From Saccharothrix luteola (lineage in GTDB: Bacteria > Actinomycetota > Actinomycetes > Mycobacteriales > Pseudonocardiaceae): a stretch of DNA of 64,000 nt. The notes under the pieces were generated by a model. The model did not search any database, was not told where the DNA came from, and saw nothing but the letters and a program-made list of their open reading frames with translations. The DNA is taken from positions 31,141 to 95,140 of the forward strand of contig NZ_JAJHUO010000040.1 of NCBI RefSeq assembly GCF_020859565.1. Reading direction: 5' to 3'. Every line of letters begins with the position of its first letter. The stretch's first letter is position 1. Both the position numbers and the translations under genes were made by a program. Below, piece after piece: positions 17,487 to 25,473 of this stretch.

Positions 17487-18380
17487 TCAAGAGGGAGGAG
17501 CGAGGTAGGCGCGGGTCGAGGACTCCAGCGCCGCCACGCACGCCGCGACCACGGGGTGACCGCCCGCGCCGCGGCGGTAGGCGATGCGGGTGCGGCGGTG
17601 GACGTCCAGCGGGACCAGCCGGACGTCGGCGGGCGGGCGCGTCGCGCCGAGTTCGGGCACGAGCGCGACGCCCTGACCGGCGGCGACGAGCGCGAGCACG
17701 GCGGTGAAGTCGTCGGCGTGGTGGCGCACCCTCGCGGTGAAACCGGCCGCCTGGCAGACCCGCATCGCCACGGTGTGGCAGAGCGTGCCGGGGGTGCCGA
17801 CGATCCACGCCGCGTCACGCGTGCTCGCGATCGTCCCCTCCGGCCCTTCGGCCGGCACGGCGAGGAACACCTTCTCGTCCAGCAGCCGCACGGAGTCCAC
17901 GCCCGGGTCGGGCTCGACGGGCGCGATGTCGTAGTCGTGCCACAGCGCCACGTCCAGCCGCCCGTCGCGCAACGCGTCCGGCATGTCGACCGGGTCCAGC
18001 TCGGTGACCATGAGGTCGAGCGCCGGGTGGTCGCGGCCCAGCGCGACCAGCGCGGCCGGCAGGAGGGTCGGCACGGCGCTGGGGAACGCGCCGATCCGCA
18101 CGGTGCCGGACAGGCCGGTGCGTGCGGCGGCCACCGCGGCGGTCGCGGCTTCCAGGGCGGCCAGGATCGTCTCGGTGTGCCCGACGAGCGCGGTGGCGGC
18201 GGCCGTGAGGCTGACGCTGCGGCCGGTGTGCTCCAGCAGCGGCACGCCCGCCTCGCGTTGCAGGGCGGCGAGCTGCTGGGACACGGCGGACGGCGTGTAG
18301 GCGTGGGCCTGGGCGACGGCGGCGATCGTGCCGAGGCGGGCCAGGTCGCGCAGGAGCCGCAGGCGGCGGACGTCGAGCAT
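17487..18380 (-). CDS. LysR family transcriptional regulator
   Basis: A 297-residue LysR-type regulator. The winged helix-turn-helix occupies residues 1-60 (RRLRLLRDLARLGTIAAVA, then TPSAVSQQLAALQREAG), followed by a linker helix and a substrate-binding domain (about 90-290) starting GTVRIGAFPSAVPTLLP. The start ATG at 18380 lies six bases from TAAGCT (18387-18392, reading leftwards), so the transcript is probably leaderless. It is divergent from the DHDPS-family gene across 71 bp, the classical layout for a LysR activator and its target. Confidence 0.92.
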   Translation of the reverse strand: MLDVRRLRLLRDLARLGTIAAVAQAHAYTPSAVSQQLAALQREAGVPLLEHTGRSVSLTAAATALVGHTETILAALEAATAAVAAARTGLSGTVRIGAFPSAVPTLLPAALVALGRDHPALDLMVTELDPVDMPDALRDGRLDVALWHDYDIAPVEPDPGVDSVRLLDEKVFLAVPAEGPEGTIASTRDAAWIVGTPGTLCHTVAMRVCQAAGFTARVRHHADDFTAVLALVAAGQGVALVPELGATRPPADVRLVPLDVHRRTRIAYRRGAGGHPVVAACVAALESSTRAYLAPPS

Positions 18381-18451
18381 CAGTTCAGCTTACGGTTGCC
18401 ACGAGGAACCCGAACTGGTGCTTCACGGTCCGGGCGGGCACCGTGGTGCGC

Positions 18452-19339
18452 ATGACGCTCACCGGCCTGCACGTCCCGCTGATCACGCCGTTCGACCGGT
18501 CGGGGGCCGTGGCCCTCGACGCCCTGGAGGCCCTCGCCCACCAGGCGTTGGACGACGGCGCGCGCGGCCTGGTGGCGTTGGGCACGACGGCGGAGCCCTC
18601 GTCGCTCACGCCGGTCGAGCAGCAGGCCGTGCTCGGTGTCCTCACGCGGGTCTGCCGTGAGCGCGACGCGCCGCTGATCGTCGGCGCGAACACCCCGCAG
18701 GCGTTGGCGTCGTTGGCCGACCACCCGGAGGTGGTGGCGTCGCTGACCACCGTGCCGTCGTTCGTCCGGCCGGGCGAGGAGGGCGCGCTCGCCCACCTGA
18801 CCCGGCTGGCCGCCGACAGCCCGGTGCCGCTGGTCGTCTACGACATCCCGTACCGGACGGGCCAGTACCTGTCCGCGGCGGCGTTGCGGCGACTGGCGGA
18901 CGTGCCGGGGGTCGTCGGCCTGAAGTACGCGGCGGGCGGGATCAACGCCGACACGGTCGAGCTGTTCGCCGACGTACCGGACCTGGCGATCCTCGGCGGG
19001 GACGACACGTTCATCTCGCCGTTGCTGGCGCTGGGCGCGCACGGCGGCATCCTGGCTTCGGCGCACGTCGCCACCAGCGAGTTCGTCCGGCTGATCGACG
19101 CCTGGCACGCCGGTGACGTCGCCGTGGCGCGCGCTCTGGGCGGACGGCTGGGCCGGCTGTCGGCCGCGCTGTTCGCCGAGCCGAACCCGACCGTGGTGAA
19201 GGCCGTGCTGCACGCCCAGGGCCGCATCCCGACGCCGGACGTCCGCCTCCCCCTCCTGCCCGCCGGCCCCGGGAGCACCTCCGCGGCCCTCGCCGCCCTG
19301 GACTCGACGACCCTGGTCGCGGCTGGTCCGAACGGATGA
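18452..19339 (+). CDS. Dihydrodipicolinate synthase/N-acetylneuraminate lyase family protein
   Basis: A 295-residue TIM-barrel class I aldolase. The family motifs are present: GLVALGTTAEPSSLT (a GTTGE-type site), the catalytic Tyr in VVYDIPYRTGQ, and the Schiff-base Lys in VVGLKYAAGG. The superfamily includes DapA, NanA and 2-keto-3-deoxy acid aldolases, so the substrate is open. A lone gene with a divergent LysR regulator suggests a catabolic or inducible role rather than the lysine-pathway enzyme. GTGs at 18443 and 18446 are alternative starts; the ATG at 18452 gives the usual MTLTGLHVPLITPFD beginning. Confidence 0.88.
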   Translation: MTLTGLHVPLITPFDRSGAVALDALEALAHQALDDGARGLVALGTTAEPSSLTPVEQQAVLGVLTRVCRERDAPLIVGANTPQALASLADHPEVVASLTTVPSFVRPGEEGALAHLTRLAADSPVPLVVYDIPYRTGQYLSAAALRRLADVPGVVGLKYAAGGINADTVELFADVPDLAILGGDDTFISPLLALGAHGGILASAHVATSEFVRLIDAWHAGDVAVARALGGRLGRLSAALFAEPNPTVVKAVLHAQGRIPTPDVRLPLLPAGPGSTSAALAALDSTTLVAAGPNG

Positions 19340-19419
19340 ATCCCGCGAGCTGACCGACACACGCCCACCCCGGCGCACGACCTGATGGGCAACGGTCGAC
19401 GACATCGGGAGCGTGGGTC

Positions 19420-20472
19420 ATGGCGCCGAATCCGTTCCGCGTGTTGATCGTCCGGGGGTTCTGGAGCCCGCCGCAGGCCGGATCGGCGAGCAGCTGGCCG
19501 TGGCCGACGAGCTTCTGCCGGGCGGTCTTCCAGGGCTCCAACGGCTGGAGCGTCCGCGACTACTGGTTGCGCTCGACGTTCGGGTTGCTGAACCTCCAGT
19601 TCGACGTCGAGGGCGGCGCCGCCGGGCTGAACCTGGAGGGCTTGGACGCCAACCACTTCGCGCACCGCCGGGCCGAGGCCATCGACGCGGTCCGGGACCG
19701 GGCCCGCGCGGAGGGCATCAACGTGGACGGCTACCACGGGTTCATCGCCCTGACCAACCCCCCGCCGTCCAATGCGGGAGCCGACCGCAACCGGGCGCTG
19801 TTCGACCAGCACGGGTTCCTGGAGTTCTACCAGCACGAGGTCGGTCACGTGCTGGGCTTCCAGCACGCGTTCGGCCCCGATCGCGGCGACCCCGGCCAGG
19901 AAACCGTGTACGAGGACGACTACTGCATCATGGGATTCACGGGGCCGATGGGCTTCACCATCCCCACGCCACCGGAGGCGGCGAGCGTCGTCACCCCGCT
20001 GCCAGGCAACTTCTGGCAGTCCGGCCGCCGACTCGCCGCGGCCAACCTGCACCGCACGTACCCGGCCGAGTTCTCGCCCTGGGTCGGGCACGTGGTCATG
20101 AACCAGACGACGTTCGTGGTGGGATCGAGCTCCGTGGCCGAACTGGGGTCGCAACTGCCCGTGCTCGCGGTCCTCACGCTCCCCGGCGGGGCGCAGGTCA
20201 CGGCCGAGTACCGGGTCCCCACGGTGGACGACCGGGGCGTGACCCCGCCTGCCGTGGTGGTCCACTCCATCGGGCTGCGCAACCTGGGACTGCGCGACGA
20301 CGGACGTCCCTGGGACGAGGTCGACCCGATCTACTTCGAGGGCACGTTGCAACCGCGCGTGGGCGCGCAGCTCACGATCGTCGCCGGCGTGACCCTGCGG
20401 GTCGTGTCGACCGAGTTCCCCGGGACCTACCTCGGCCCGAAACCGCCGGTGGTCCAGCTCAGGTTCGTCTGA
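19420..20472 (+). CDS. Metzincin-like putative zinc metalloprotease, no signal peptide
   Basis: A 350-residue protein with the full metzincin zinc motif HEVGHVLGFQH (residues 139-149, HExxHxxGxxH) and, 22 residues later, a Met-turn candidate DYCIMGFTG (Met about 171). Residues 1-135 do not show a signal peptide or membrane segment, which is odd for a metzincin, most of which are secreted. The C-terminal 150 residues look like beta-sandwich repeats (VLTLPGGAQVTAEYRVP and similar). GGGAGCG lies upstream of the ATG. It is followed after 14 bases by a 99-aa companion. Function unknown; proteolysis is inferred from the motif only. Confidence 0.75.
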   Translation: MAPNPFRVLIVRGFWSPPQAGSASSWPWPTSFCRAVFQGSNGWSVRDYWLRSTFGLLNLQFDVEGGAAGLNLEGLDANHFAHRRAEAIDAVRDRARAEGINVDGYHGFIALTNPPPSNAGADRNRALFDQHGFLEFYQHEVGHVLGFQHAFGPDRGDPGQETVYEDDYCIMGFTGPMGFTIPTPPEAASVVTPLPGNFWQSGRRLAAANLHRTYPAEFSPWVGHVVMNQTTFVVGSSSVAELGSQLPVLAVLTLPGGAQVTAEYRVPTVDDRGVTPPAVVVHSIGLRNLGLRDDGRPWDEVDPIYFEGTLQPRVGAQLTIVAGVTLRVVSTEFPGTYLGPKPPVVQLRFV

Positions 20473-20486
20473 CCGGTCGGAGGACC

Positions 20487-20786
20487 ATGTTCGCGCACTT
20501 GGGCACCTTCACGATCGAGGCCGACGTCCGGCACTGCCTGGACCTCGCCGCGGCGGCACTGCGCCGGTACGGGCTGGACGCCTGGTTCCCGCCGGACGAC
20601 GGCGAGTTCGTCATCGTCGGTGGGGACGACCGAGTTGCCGTGCAGGTCTCCTGCGCGCCGGTGCAGGACGCGACCTGGGTGGCCGTGGTCGGCTACTCGA
20701 CCGACGCCGCGGTCGCCGAGTACGGCCGCAACGCGATCCGCGCGCACATGACCAACCCCGCGTCACCCCCGCTCCCGCCGCCCTGA
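20487..20786 (+). CDS. Small hypothetical protein downstream of the metzincin-like gene
   Basis: A 99-residue protein with CGGAGGACC just before the ATG and only 14 bases from the preceding stop, so very probably in the same operon. It contains alternating strands and one helix (DLAAAALRRYGLDAWFPP) and ends in a Pro-rich segment. Two Cys are present (about residues 18 and 55). No family is recognised. A role as inhibitor, chaperone or partner of the metzincin-like protein is only a guess from the layout. Confidence 0.6.
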   Translation: MFAHLGTFTIEADVRHCLDLAAAALRRYGLDAWFPPDDGEFVIVGGDDRVAVQVSCAPVQDATWVAVVGYSTDAAVAEYGRNAIRAHMTNPASPPLPPP

Positions 20787-20802
20787 CGGGTGCGGGACGC
20801 CG

Positions 20803-21948
20803 TCACCGCTGTCGAACGCCTGCTCGCCACACCGCGTGGGTGAGCGGGACGCCCGGGCGGTACGCCAGGTGCGTGGTCGAGGGCGCGTCGAGCACGTGGA
20901 CGTCGGCGCGGGCACCCGGTGACAGGTGGCCGACGTCTGTGCGGTGGAGGGCTTTCGCGCCGCTCAGCGTGGCGGCGGTGACGGCCTCCTCGATGGTCAG
21001 GTGCATCTGGAGGACCGCTGTCGTGATGCAGTAGGCCATCGAGGTCGTGTAGGAGCTGCCCGGGTTGCAGTTGCTCGCGAGGGCGACCGTCGCGCCCGCG
21101 TCGAGGAGGCGACGGGCCGGTGGCAGCGATTGGCGGGTCGACAGGTCGCAGGCGGGCAGCAGGGTGGCGACGGTGGACGAGTGCGCCAACGCGTCGACGT
21201 CGGCGGCCGAGAGGTACGTGCAGTGGTCGACGCTGGCCGCGCCCAGCTCCACCGCCAGCCCGACGCCGGGGCCCTCACCCAGCTGGTTGCCGTGCACCCG
21301 CAGCCCCAGGCCCTTGGCCCGCGCGGCTTCGAGCACGGCCCGGGACTGGTCGGCGTCGAACGCGCCCCGCTCGCAGAACACGTCCGCCCACCGCACGTGC
21401 GGCGCGACGGCGTCCAGCATCCCGCCGACCACCAACGACACGTACTCGTCCGCGTCCGCTCCCGGCGGCACCAGGTGCGCGCCCAGGAAGGTGACCTCGT
21501 CGGCCACGTCCGCCGCGATCCGCGCCGACCGCACCTCGTCCTCGACGGTCAGCCCGTAGCCGGTCTTGGTCTCGATCGTGGTCGTGCCCTGGGCGACGGC
21601 CTCGCCGACCAGCCGGCGCAGGTTCGCCGCGAGCTCGTCGTCCGACGCCTCCCGGGTAGCGCCGACCGTCACCGCGATCCCACCGGCCGCGTACGCCTGA
21701 CCGGCCATGCGGGCTTCGAACTCGGCCGTCCGGTCGCCCGCGAACACCAGGTGCGTGTGGCTGTCCACCCAGCCCGGGAGGACCGCCCGCCCCTCCACGT
21801 CGATCCGGGTGTCGGCGGCCGGCGCGGAGGACGCGGGGCCCACCCACTCCACGCGGTCGGTGAAGACGAGGGCGGCATCGGCGAGGCGACCCAGCTCGGG
21901 GTCGTTCGTGGTCAACTCACCGATACCGGTGACGAGCGTGCTGCTCAC
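20803..21948 (-). CDS. hutI: Imidazolonepropionase
   Basis: A 381-residue amidohydrolase catalysing imidazolone-5-propionate to N-formimidoyl-L-glutamate, the third step of histidine breakdown. Metal and substrate motifs: WVDSHTHLVFAGDR, GTTTIETKTGYGL, FLGAHLVPP, LRVHGNQLG, VDHCTYLS and ALASNCNPGSS. I place the start at GTG 21948, which overlaps the DUF397 stop by four bases (GTGA) and gives the family-like beginning VSSTLVTGIGEL; an in-frame GTG at 21969 is possible. It is the last gene of the hut operon, separated from hutF by the XRE and DUF397 genes. Confidence 0.94.
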   Translation of the reverse strand: MSSTLVTGIGELTTNDPELGRLADAALVFTDRVEWVGPASSAPAADTRIDVEGRAVLPGWVDSHTHLVFAGDRTAEFEARMAGQAYAAGGIAVTVGATREASDDELAANLRRLVGEAVAQGTTTIETKTGYGLTVEDEVRSARIAADVADEVTFLGAHLVPPGADADEYVSLVVGGMLDAVAPHVRWADVFCERGAFDADQSRAVLEAARAKGLGLRVHGNQLGEGPGVGLAVELGAASVDHCTYLSAADVDALAHSSTVATLLPACDLSTRQSLPPARRLLDAGATVALASNCNPGSSYTTSMAYCITTAVLQMHLTIEEAVTAATLSGAKALHRTDVGHLSPGARADVHVLDAPSTTHLAYRPGVPLTHAVWRAGVRQR

Positions 21949-22145
21949 GACCGCACGAACCGCTGCCACGCGGACGCCGAGAAGGCCAACCTGCCCGCAT
22001 CGGGCTTCTTCGAGTCCCGAACCGCCACGACCGGGGAGGCGAAGGCCACCTCGACGCAGTTGCCTTCGTTACCACCGCCGCTGCGACTGCTCTTCCGCCA
22101 CACCGCACCGGTGAGGTCCATAGTGGACAACAGGTCGCCTCTCAT
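21945..22145 (-). CDS. DUF397 domain protein
   Basis: A 66-residue protein with the DUF397 signature GAVWRKSSRSGGGNEGNCVEVAF, then VVAVRDSKKPD and a closing AWQRFV. In actinomycetes DUF397 proteins almost always accompany an XRE/DUF5753 regulator and probably act as its small partner or antagonist. Its ATG at 22145 overlaps the XRE stop (ATGA) and its stop overlaps the hutI GTG, so it is coupled on both sides. An internal ATG at 22121 is the alternative start. Confidence 0.92.
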   Translation of the reverse strand: MRGDLLSTMDLTGAVWRKSSRSGGGNEGNCVEVAFASPVVAVRDSKKPDAGRLAFSASAWQRFVRS

Positions 22146-22978
22146 TCCTGCTCGGCGATGATCTGCTCGATGAAGGCGACCGAGTCCTGTGGACTGAGCG
22201 CCCGATCGAGCAAGTGGTCGAACAGCAGCTTAGCCCGCCACACCTCGTCGGGTTCCTCTACTTGGATGGAGCCGGTCGGGTACTCGACGTACAGGATGGT
22301 CCGGTCTTCCGGATCGGGGAAGTCCAACAGGGTGAAGGAACCGGTCTGTCCGCCATGTGCGCCGATGCCCCTCGGCAGGACGCGCAAGGTCACAGTGCTC
22401 AGCTCGGCCATCATGACCAGGTGTTCGAGCTGATCGCGCATGACAGCCGGGCCACCGATCGTCTGGCGAAGCGCGGACTCATCGAGGAGGGCGGACAGGT
22501 GCAGGGGGTCTTCCTCATCGATCAGCCGCCGCTGCCGGATGGTCCGGACCTCGACCTGCGCGTTGAGCTCAGTCCGGGTGCGCTTGAGCGCGTCCGCCTC
22601 GAAGACCGCCCGCATGTAGGGCTGGGTTTGGAGCAGACCAGGGACGTAGATGAGCGCTACTTCCCGGATCTCCGTCGCCTCGGTCTCCAGGTCGACGTAG
22701 CCCAAGGCCCTCATACCGAACTTCATCCACCACTGCGGCTTCAGGGCATCGCGGACGTCGTCGATGAGGTGCGGGTCGTACTGGTCGTAGACATCCATCA
22801 TCGAGCGGGCGAGGTGGACGTCGACTTTCGTCTCCCCCGCTTCCAGGCGGTAGAGGCTGTTGCGGTGCTTGTCCAGGGCGATGGCGGCGTCTTCGATGGT
22901 CATACCTGCCGCCTCGCGCATCCGGCGCAAGCGGCGGGCCAACTTCCTGCGGCGAAAGGTCGGGCGCGGTGGTGGCAT
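22142..22978 (-). CDS. XRE family regulator with DUF5753 domain
   Basis: A 278-residue protein with an N-terminal helix-turn-helix (about residues 12-65: LARRLRRMREAAGMTIEDAA, then NSLYRLEAGETKVDVHLAR) and a C-terminal DUF5753 region (about 95-275: IYVPGLLQTQPYMRAVFEA, RQRRL, LVMMAELSTVTLRVLP). These regulators with their DUF397 partners recur in many copies in streptomycetes and relatives and control differentiation or secondary metabolism. Here the pair lies within the hut operon, 51 bases after hutF. Confidence 0.93.
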   Translation of the reverse strand: MPPPRPTFRRRKLARRLRRMREAAGMTIEDAAIALDKHRNSLYRLEAGETKVDVHLARSMMDVYDQYDPHLIDDVRDALKPQWWMKFGMRALGYVDLETEATEIREVALIYVPGLLQTQPYMRAVFEADALKRTRTELNAQVEVRTIRQRRLIDEEDPLHLSALLDESALRQTIGGPAVMRDQLEHLVMMAELSTVTLRVLPRGIGAHGGQTGSFTLLDFPDPEDRTILYVEYPTGSIQVEEPDEVWRAKLLFDHLLDRALSPQDSVAFIEQIIAEQE

Positions 22979-23029
22979 GAAGCCATGATCCTGAGCGGGA
23001 GTGCGGCGAGTGGGAATCTCGCCACCCGA

Positions 23030-24298
23030 TCAGGCGAGTACATCGCTCAGCAGCCGCGCGACGTCTCCCAGCTGCTCGTGCACACCATCGCGGGCTACGA
23101 CCTTCCCCCCTACTACTACGACAGAGACGTCGGAGGCGGTGGCGGCCAGGACCAGTTGCTCGGGCGAGGTGCCGGCGGTGCGGACCGAGTTCACCCGAAT
23201 GGCTACGAGATCAGCCGGTGCGCCCACCTCGATCCGACCGGCGTCGGGCCAGCCGATCGAGGCGTGGTTCGTCAGTGCCGCAACGAGGTCCGCCGGCGCG
23301 AATCGGCCGCGTTCACCCGTCCGCAGGCGCTCGTGGTGCTCCAACGCCCGCGCCTCCAACAACGGGTCGATCACCGCGTGCTGGTCGCTGCCCAACGACA
23401 GCGGCGACCCGGCTTCGACCAACTCCCGCGCCGGGCCGATGCCGTCCGCCAGGTCCGCCTCCGTCGTCGGGCAGAAGCAGACACCGGTGCGCGTCGAGCC
23501 GAGCAGGCCGATGTCCTTAGTGGACAGATGAGTCGCGTGCACGGCTGTCGTGCGCGGCGTCAGGGCGCCGGCCTCGGCCAGCAACTCGGTAGGGGTGAGG
23601 CCGTACGCCGCCAGGCACGCCTCGTTCTCGGCCGGTTGCTCCGACAGGTGGACGTGCAGCGGCCGATCGGGGAACGCGCCAGCTACCAGCGACAACGTTT
23701 CACGTGGCACCGCGCGGACGGAGTGGATCGCCGCGCCGATCCTGGTGTTCTCGTCACCGCGCAGCTCAGCGACCCTGTCCAACCACCGGTCCCCGGTCCC
23801 GTCGGAGAACCGCTCCTGCACCCCGCGCACGGGCTGCCCGATCCCACCCGCGAGGTAGCAAGCGTCCAACAGGGTGAGCCTGATCCCGGCGTCACGCGCC
23901 GCCTGTCGCAACGCCTCCGCCATCTCGTTGCCGCCGTTGTGCAGGTAGTGGAACTCGCCCACCGCCGTCACCCCGGCCACGGCCATCTCCGCGTACACGG
24001 CCGTGGCCAGCTTCAGGTACGAGTCGGGCGTCAACCGCTCGGCCACCGCGTACATCCGGTCGCGCCACGTCCAGAACGTGCCGCCGTCGGAGTTCGTGCG
24101 CCCGCGCAACGCCCGGTGGAACGCGTGCGAGTGCGCGTTCGCGAAACCCGGGAGCACCAGGCCGTGGAGCCGTTCCACGCCGAGCGGAATCGTGTCCACA
24201 GTGGACACGGCGGCGATCCGCCCCCGGTCCACGCGCACCAGCACCCGCTCCGCGACACCGTCCGGCAGCCACACCTGCTCGCACCAGAAGCTCTTCAT
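23030..24298 (-). CDS. hutF: Formimidoylglutamate deiminase
   Basis: A 422-residue amidohydrolase that deiminates N-formimidoyl-L-glutamate to N-formyl-L-glutamate and ammonia, the fourth step of the pathway variant used by pseudomonads and actinomycetes. Motifs: LPGFANAHSHAFHRALRGR (metal His pair), VGEFHYLHN, LHVHLSEQPAENEAC, TAVHATHLS, GVCFCPTTEADLADGI and LSLGSDQHAVIDP. Its ATG overlaps the stop of the M20 hydrolase gene by four bases, so it is translationally coupled to it. Confidence 0.95.
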   Translation of the reverse strand: MKSFWCEQVWLPDGVAERVLVRVDRGRIAAVSTVDTIPLGVERLHGLVLPGFANAHSHAFHRALRGRTNSDGGTFWTWRDRMYAVAERLTPDSYLKLATAVYAEMAVAGVTAVGEFHYLHNGGNEMAEALRQAARDAGIRLTLLDACYLAGGIGQPVRGVQERFSDGTGDRWLDRVAELRGDENTRIGAAIHSVRAVPRETLSLVAGAFPDRPLHVHLSEQPAENEACLAAYGLTPTELLAEAGALTPRTTAVHATHLSTKDIGLLGSTRTGVCFCPTTEADLADGIGPARELVEAGSPLSLGSDQHAVIDPLLEARALEHHERLRTGERGRFAPADLVAALTNHASIGWPDAGRIEVGAPADLVAIRVNSVRTAGTSPEQLVLAATASDVSVVVVGGKVVARDGVHEQLGDVARLLSDVLA

Positions 24299-25473
24299 CG
24301 CGTCAGGTGCTCCAACGTCGTCGCCAGCGCCAGCACGCCCGCCGCGCAGTCGTCCGCCTCGGCGAACTCCGCCGGCGCGTGGCTGATCCCGGTGGGGTTG
24401 CGCACGAACAGCATGGCGGTGGGCACGTGCGCCGCCAGGATCCCGGCGTCGTGACCGGCGCCGGTCGGCAACGCGGGCGTGTCGTCGCCGAGCGCGTCCC
24501 GCACGCGGGACATGAGGCCGGGGTCGAAGTGCACCGTCGGGCCCCAGCTCTCCTCGGTCACGCGCACCTCGCAGCCCTCCGAGGCAGCCGCCTCACGCGC
24601 CGCCGACGTGATCTCCGAGACCACCTCGCGGGTGCGCGGCTCGTCGTCGGCCCGCGCGTCCAGCCACACGTCCACCGACGACGCGATCACGTTGGTGCCG
24701 CCGGGGTTCGGCACGACCCGGCCGACCGTGGCCCGCGCGCCGGAAGTGGCCGCACGGCGGGCGGCCAGCACCAGCTGCGCGGCGGGCAGCATCGGGTCGC
24801 GCCGGTCCTCGATCACCGTCGCCCCGGCGTGGTTGCCCTCGCCGCTGAACGTGTACCGCCACCGGCCGTGCGCCAGGATCGAGCTCGCCAACCCCACCGG
24901 CACCTCCAACCCGCGCCCCTGCTCCACGTGCAGCTCGACGAACGCGCCGACGGACGACAGCGCCCGGTCGTCCCGACCCATCCGCAACGGGTCGAACCCG
25001 GCCGCGTGGGCGGCCTCGCCGAACGTGACGCCGTCCGCGTCCACCAGCTTGGCCGCGGCCTCGGCCGTGATCGCGCCCGTCATCAGGCGCGACCCGAGGC
25101 AGGCGACGCCGAAGCGCCCGCCCTCCTCCTCCACGAACACGACGATCGCCAGCGGCTTCGAGGGCACGAACCCGCGAGCGCGCAGCAGGTCGAACGCCTG
25201 CAACGCCGACACCACGCCCAACGGCCCGTCGAACGCGCCGCCGCCGGGCACCGAGTCGAGGTGGCTGCCGGTGATCACCGCGTCCGGCCCCGGCGCGCCC
25301 CACCACGCCCACAGGTTGCCGTTGCGGTCGGGCCGCACGTCCAGCCCCCGCCGCTCGGCCTCTTCCACGAACCACGCCCGCAGCTCCCGCTCGACCCGGT
25401 CGAAGCCGTGCCGCGAGTAGCCGCCGCGCCGCGCGTCACGTCCGACGTCGGCGATGTCCGCGAGGTCAGTCAT
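24295..25473 (-). CDS. M20 family amidohydrolase (allantoate amidohydrolase-like), likely in histidine utilisation
   Basis: A 392-residue M20/M28-type zinc hydrolase of the allantoate/N-carbamoyl amino acid amidohydrolase group. Metal ligands are visible: His in ITGSHLDSVP, Asp in GGAFDGPLG, the Glu pair in VFVEEEGGRFG, His in VELHVEQG and a C-terminal His in ISHAPAEF. The lid domain begins near GRWRYTFSGEGNHAG. It sits between hutU and hutF with overlaps of 8 and 4 bases, exactly where a HutG-type N-formylglutamate deformylase would be expected, and no hutG is present. I infer it hydrolyses N-formylglutamate or a closely related pathway amide; the annotation by homology would be allantoate amidohydrolase. 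Confidence 0.85.
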   Translation of the reverse strand: MTDLADIADVGRDARRGGYSRHGFDRVERELRAWFVEEAERRGLDVRPDRNGNLWAWWGAPGPDAVITGSHLDSVPGGGAFDGPLGVVSALQAFDLLRARGFVPSKPLAIVVFVEEEGGRFGVACLGSRLMTGAITAEAAAKLVDADGVTFGEAAHAAGFDPLRMGRDDRALSSVGAFVELHVEQGRGLEVPVGLASSILAHGRWRYTFSGEGNHAGATVIEDRRDPMLPAAQLVLAARRAATSGARATVGRVVPNPGGTNVIASSVDVWLDARADDEPRTREVVSEITSAAREAAASEGCEVRVTEESWGPTVHFDPGLMSRVRDALGDDTPALPTGAGHDAGILAAHVPTAMLFVRNPTGISHAPAEFAEADDCAAGVLALATTLEHLTR

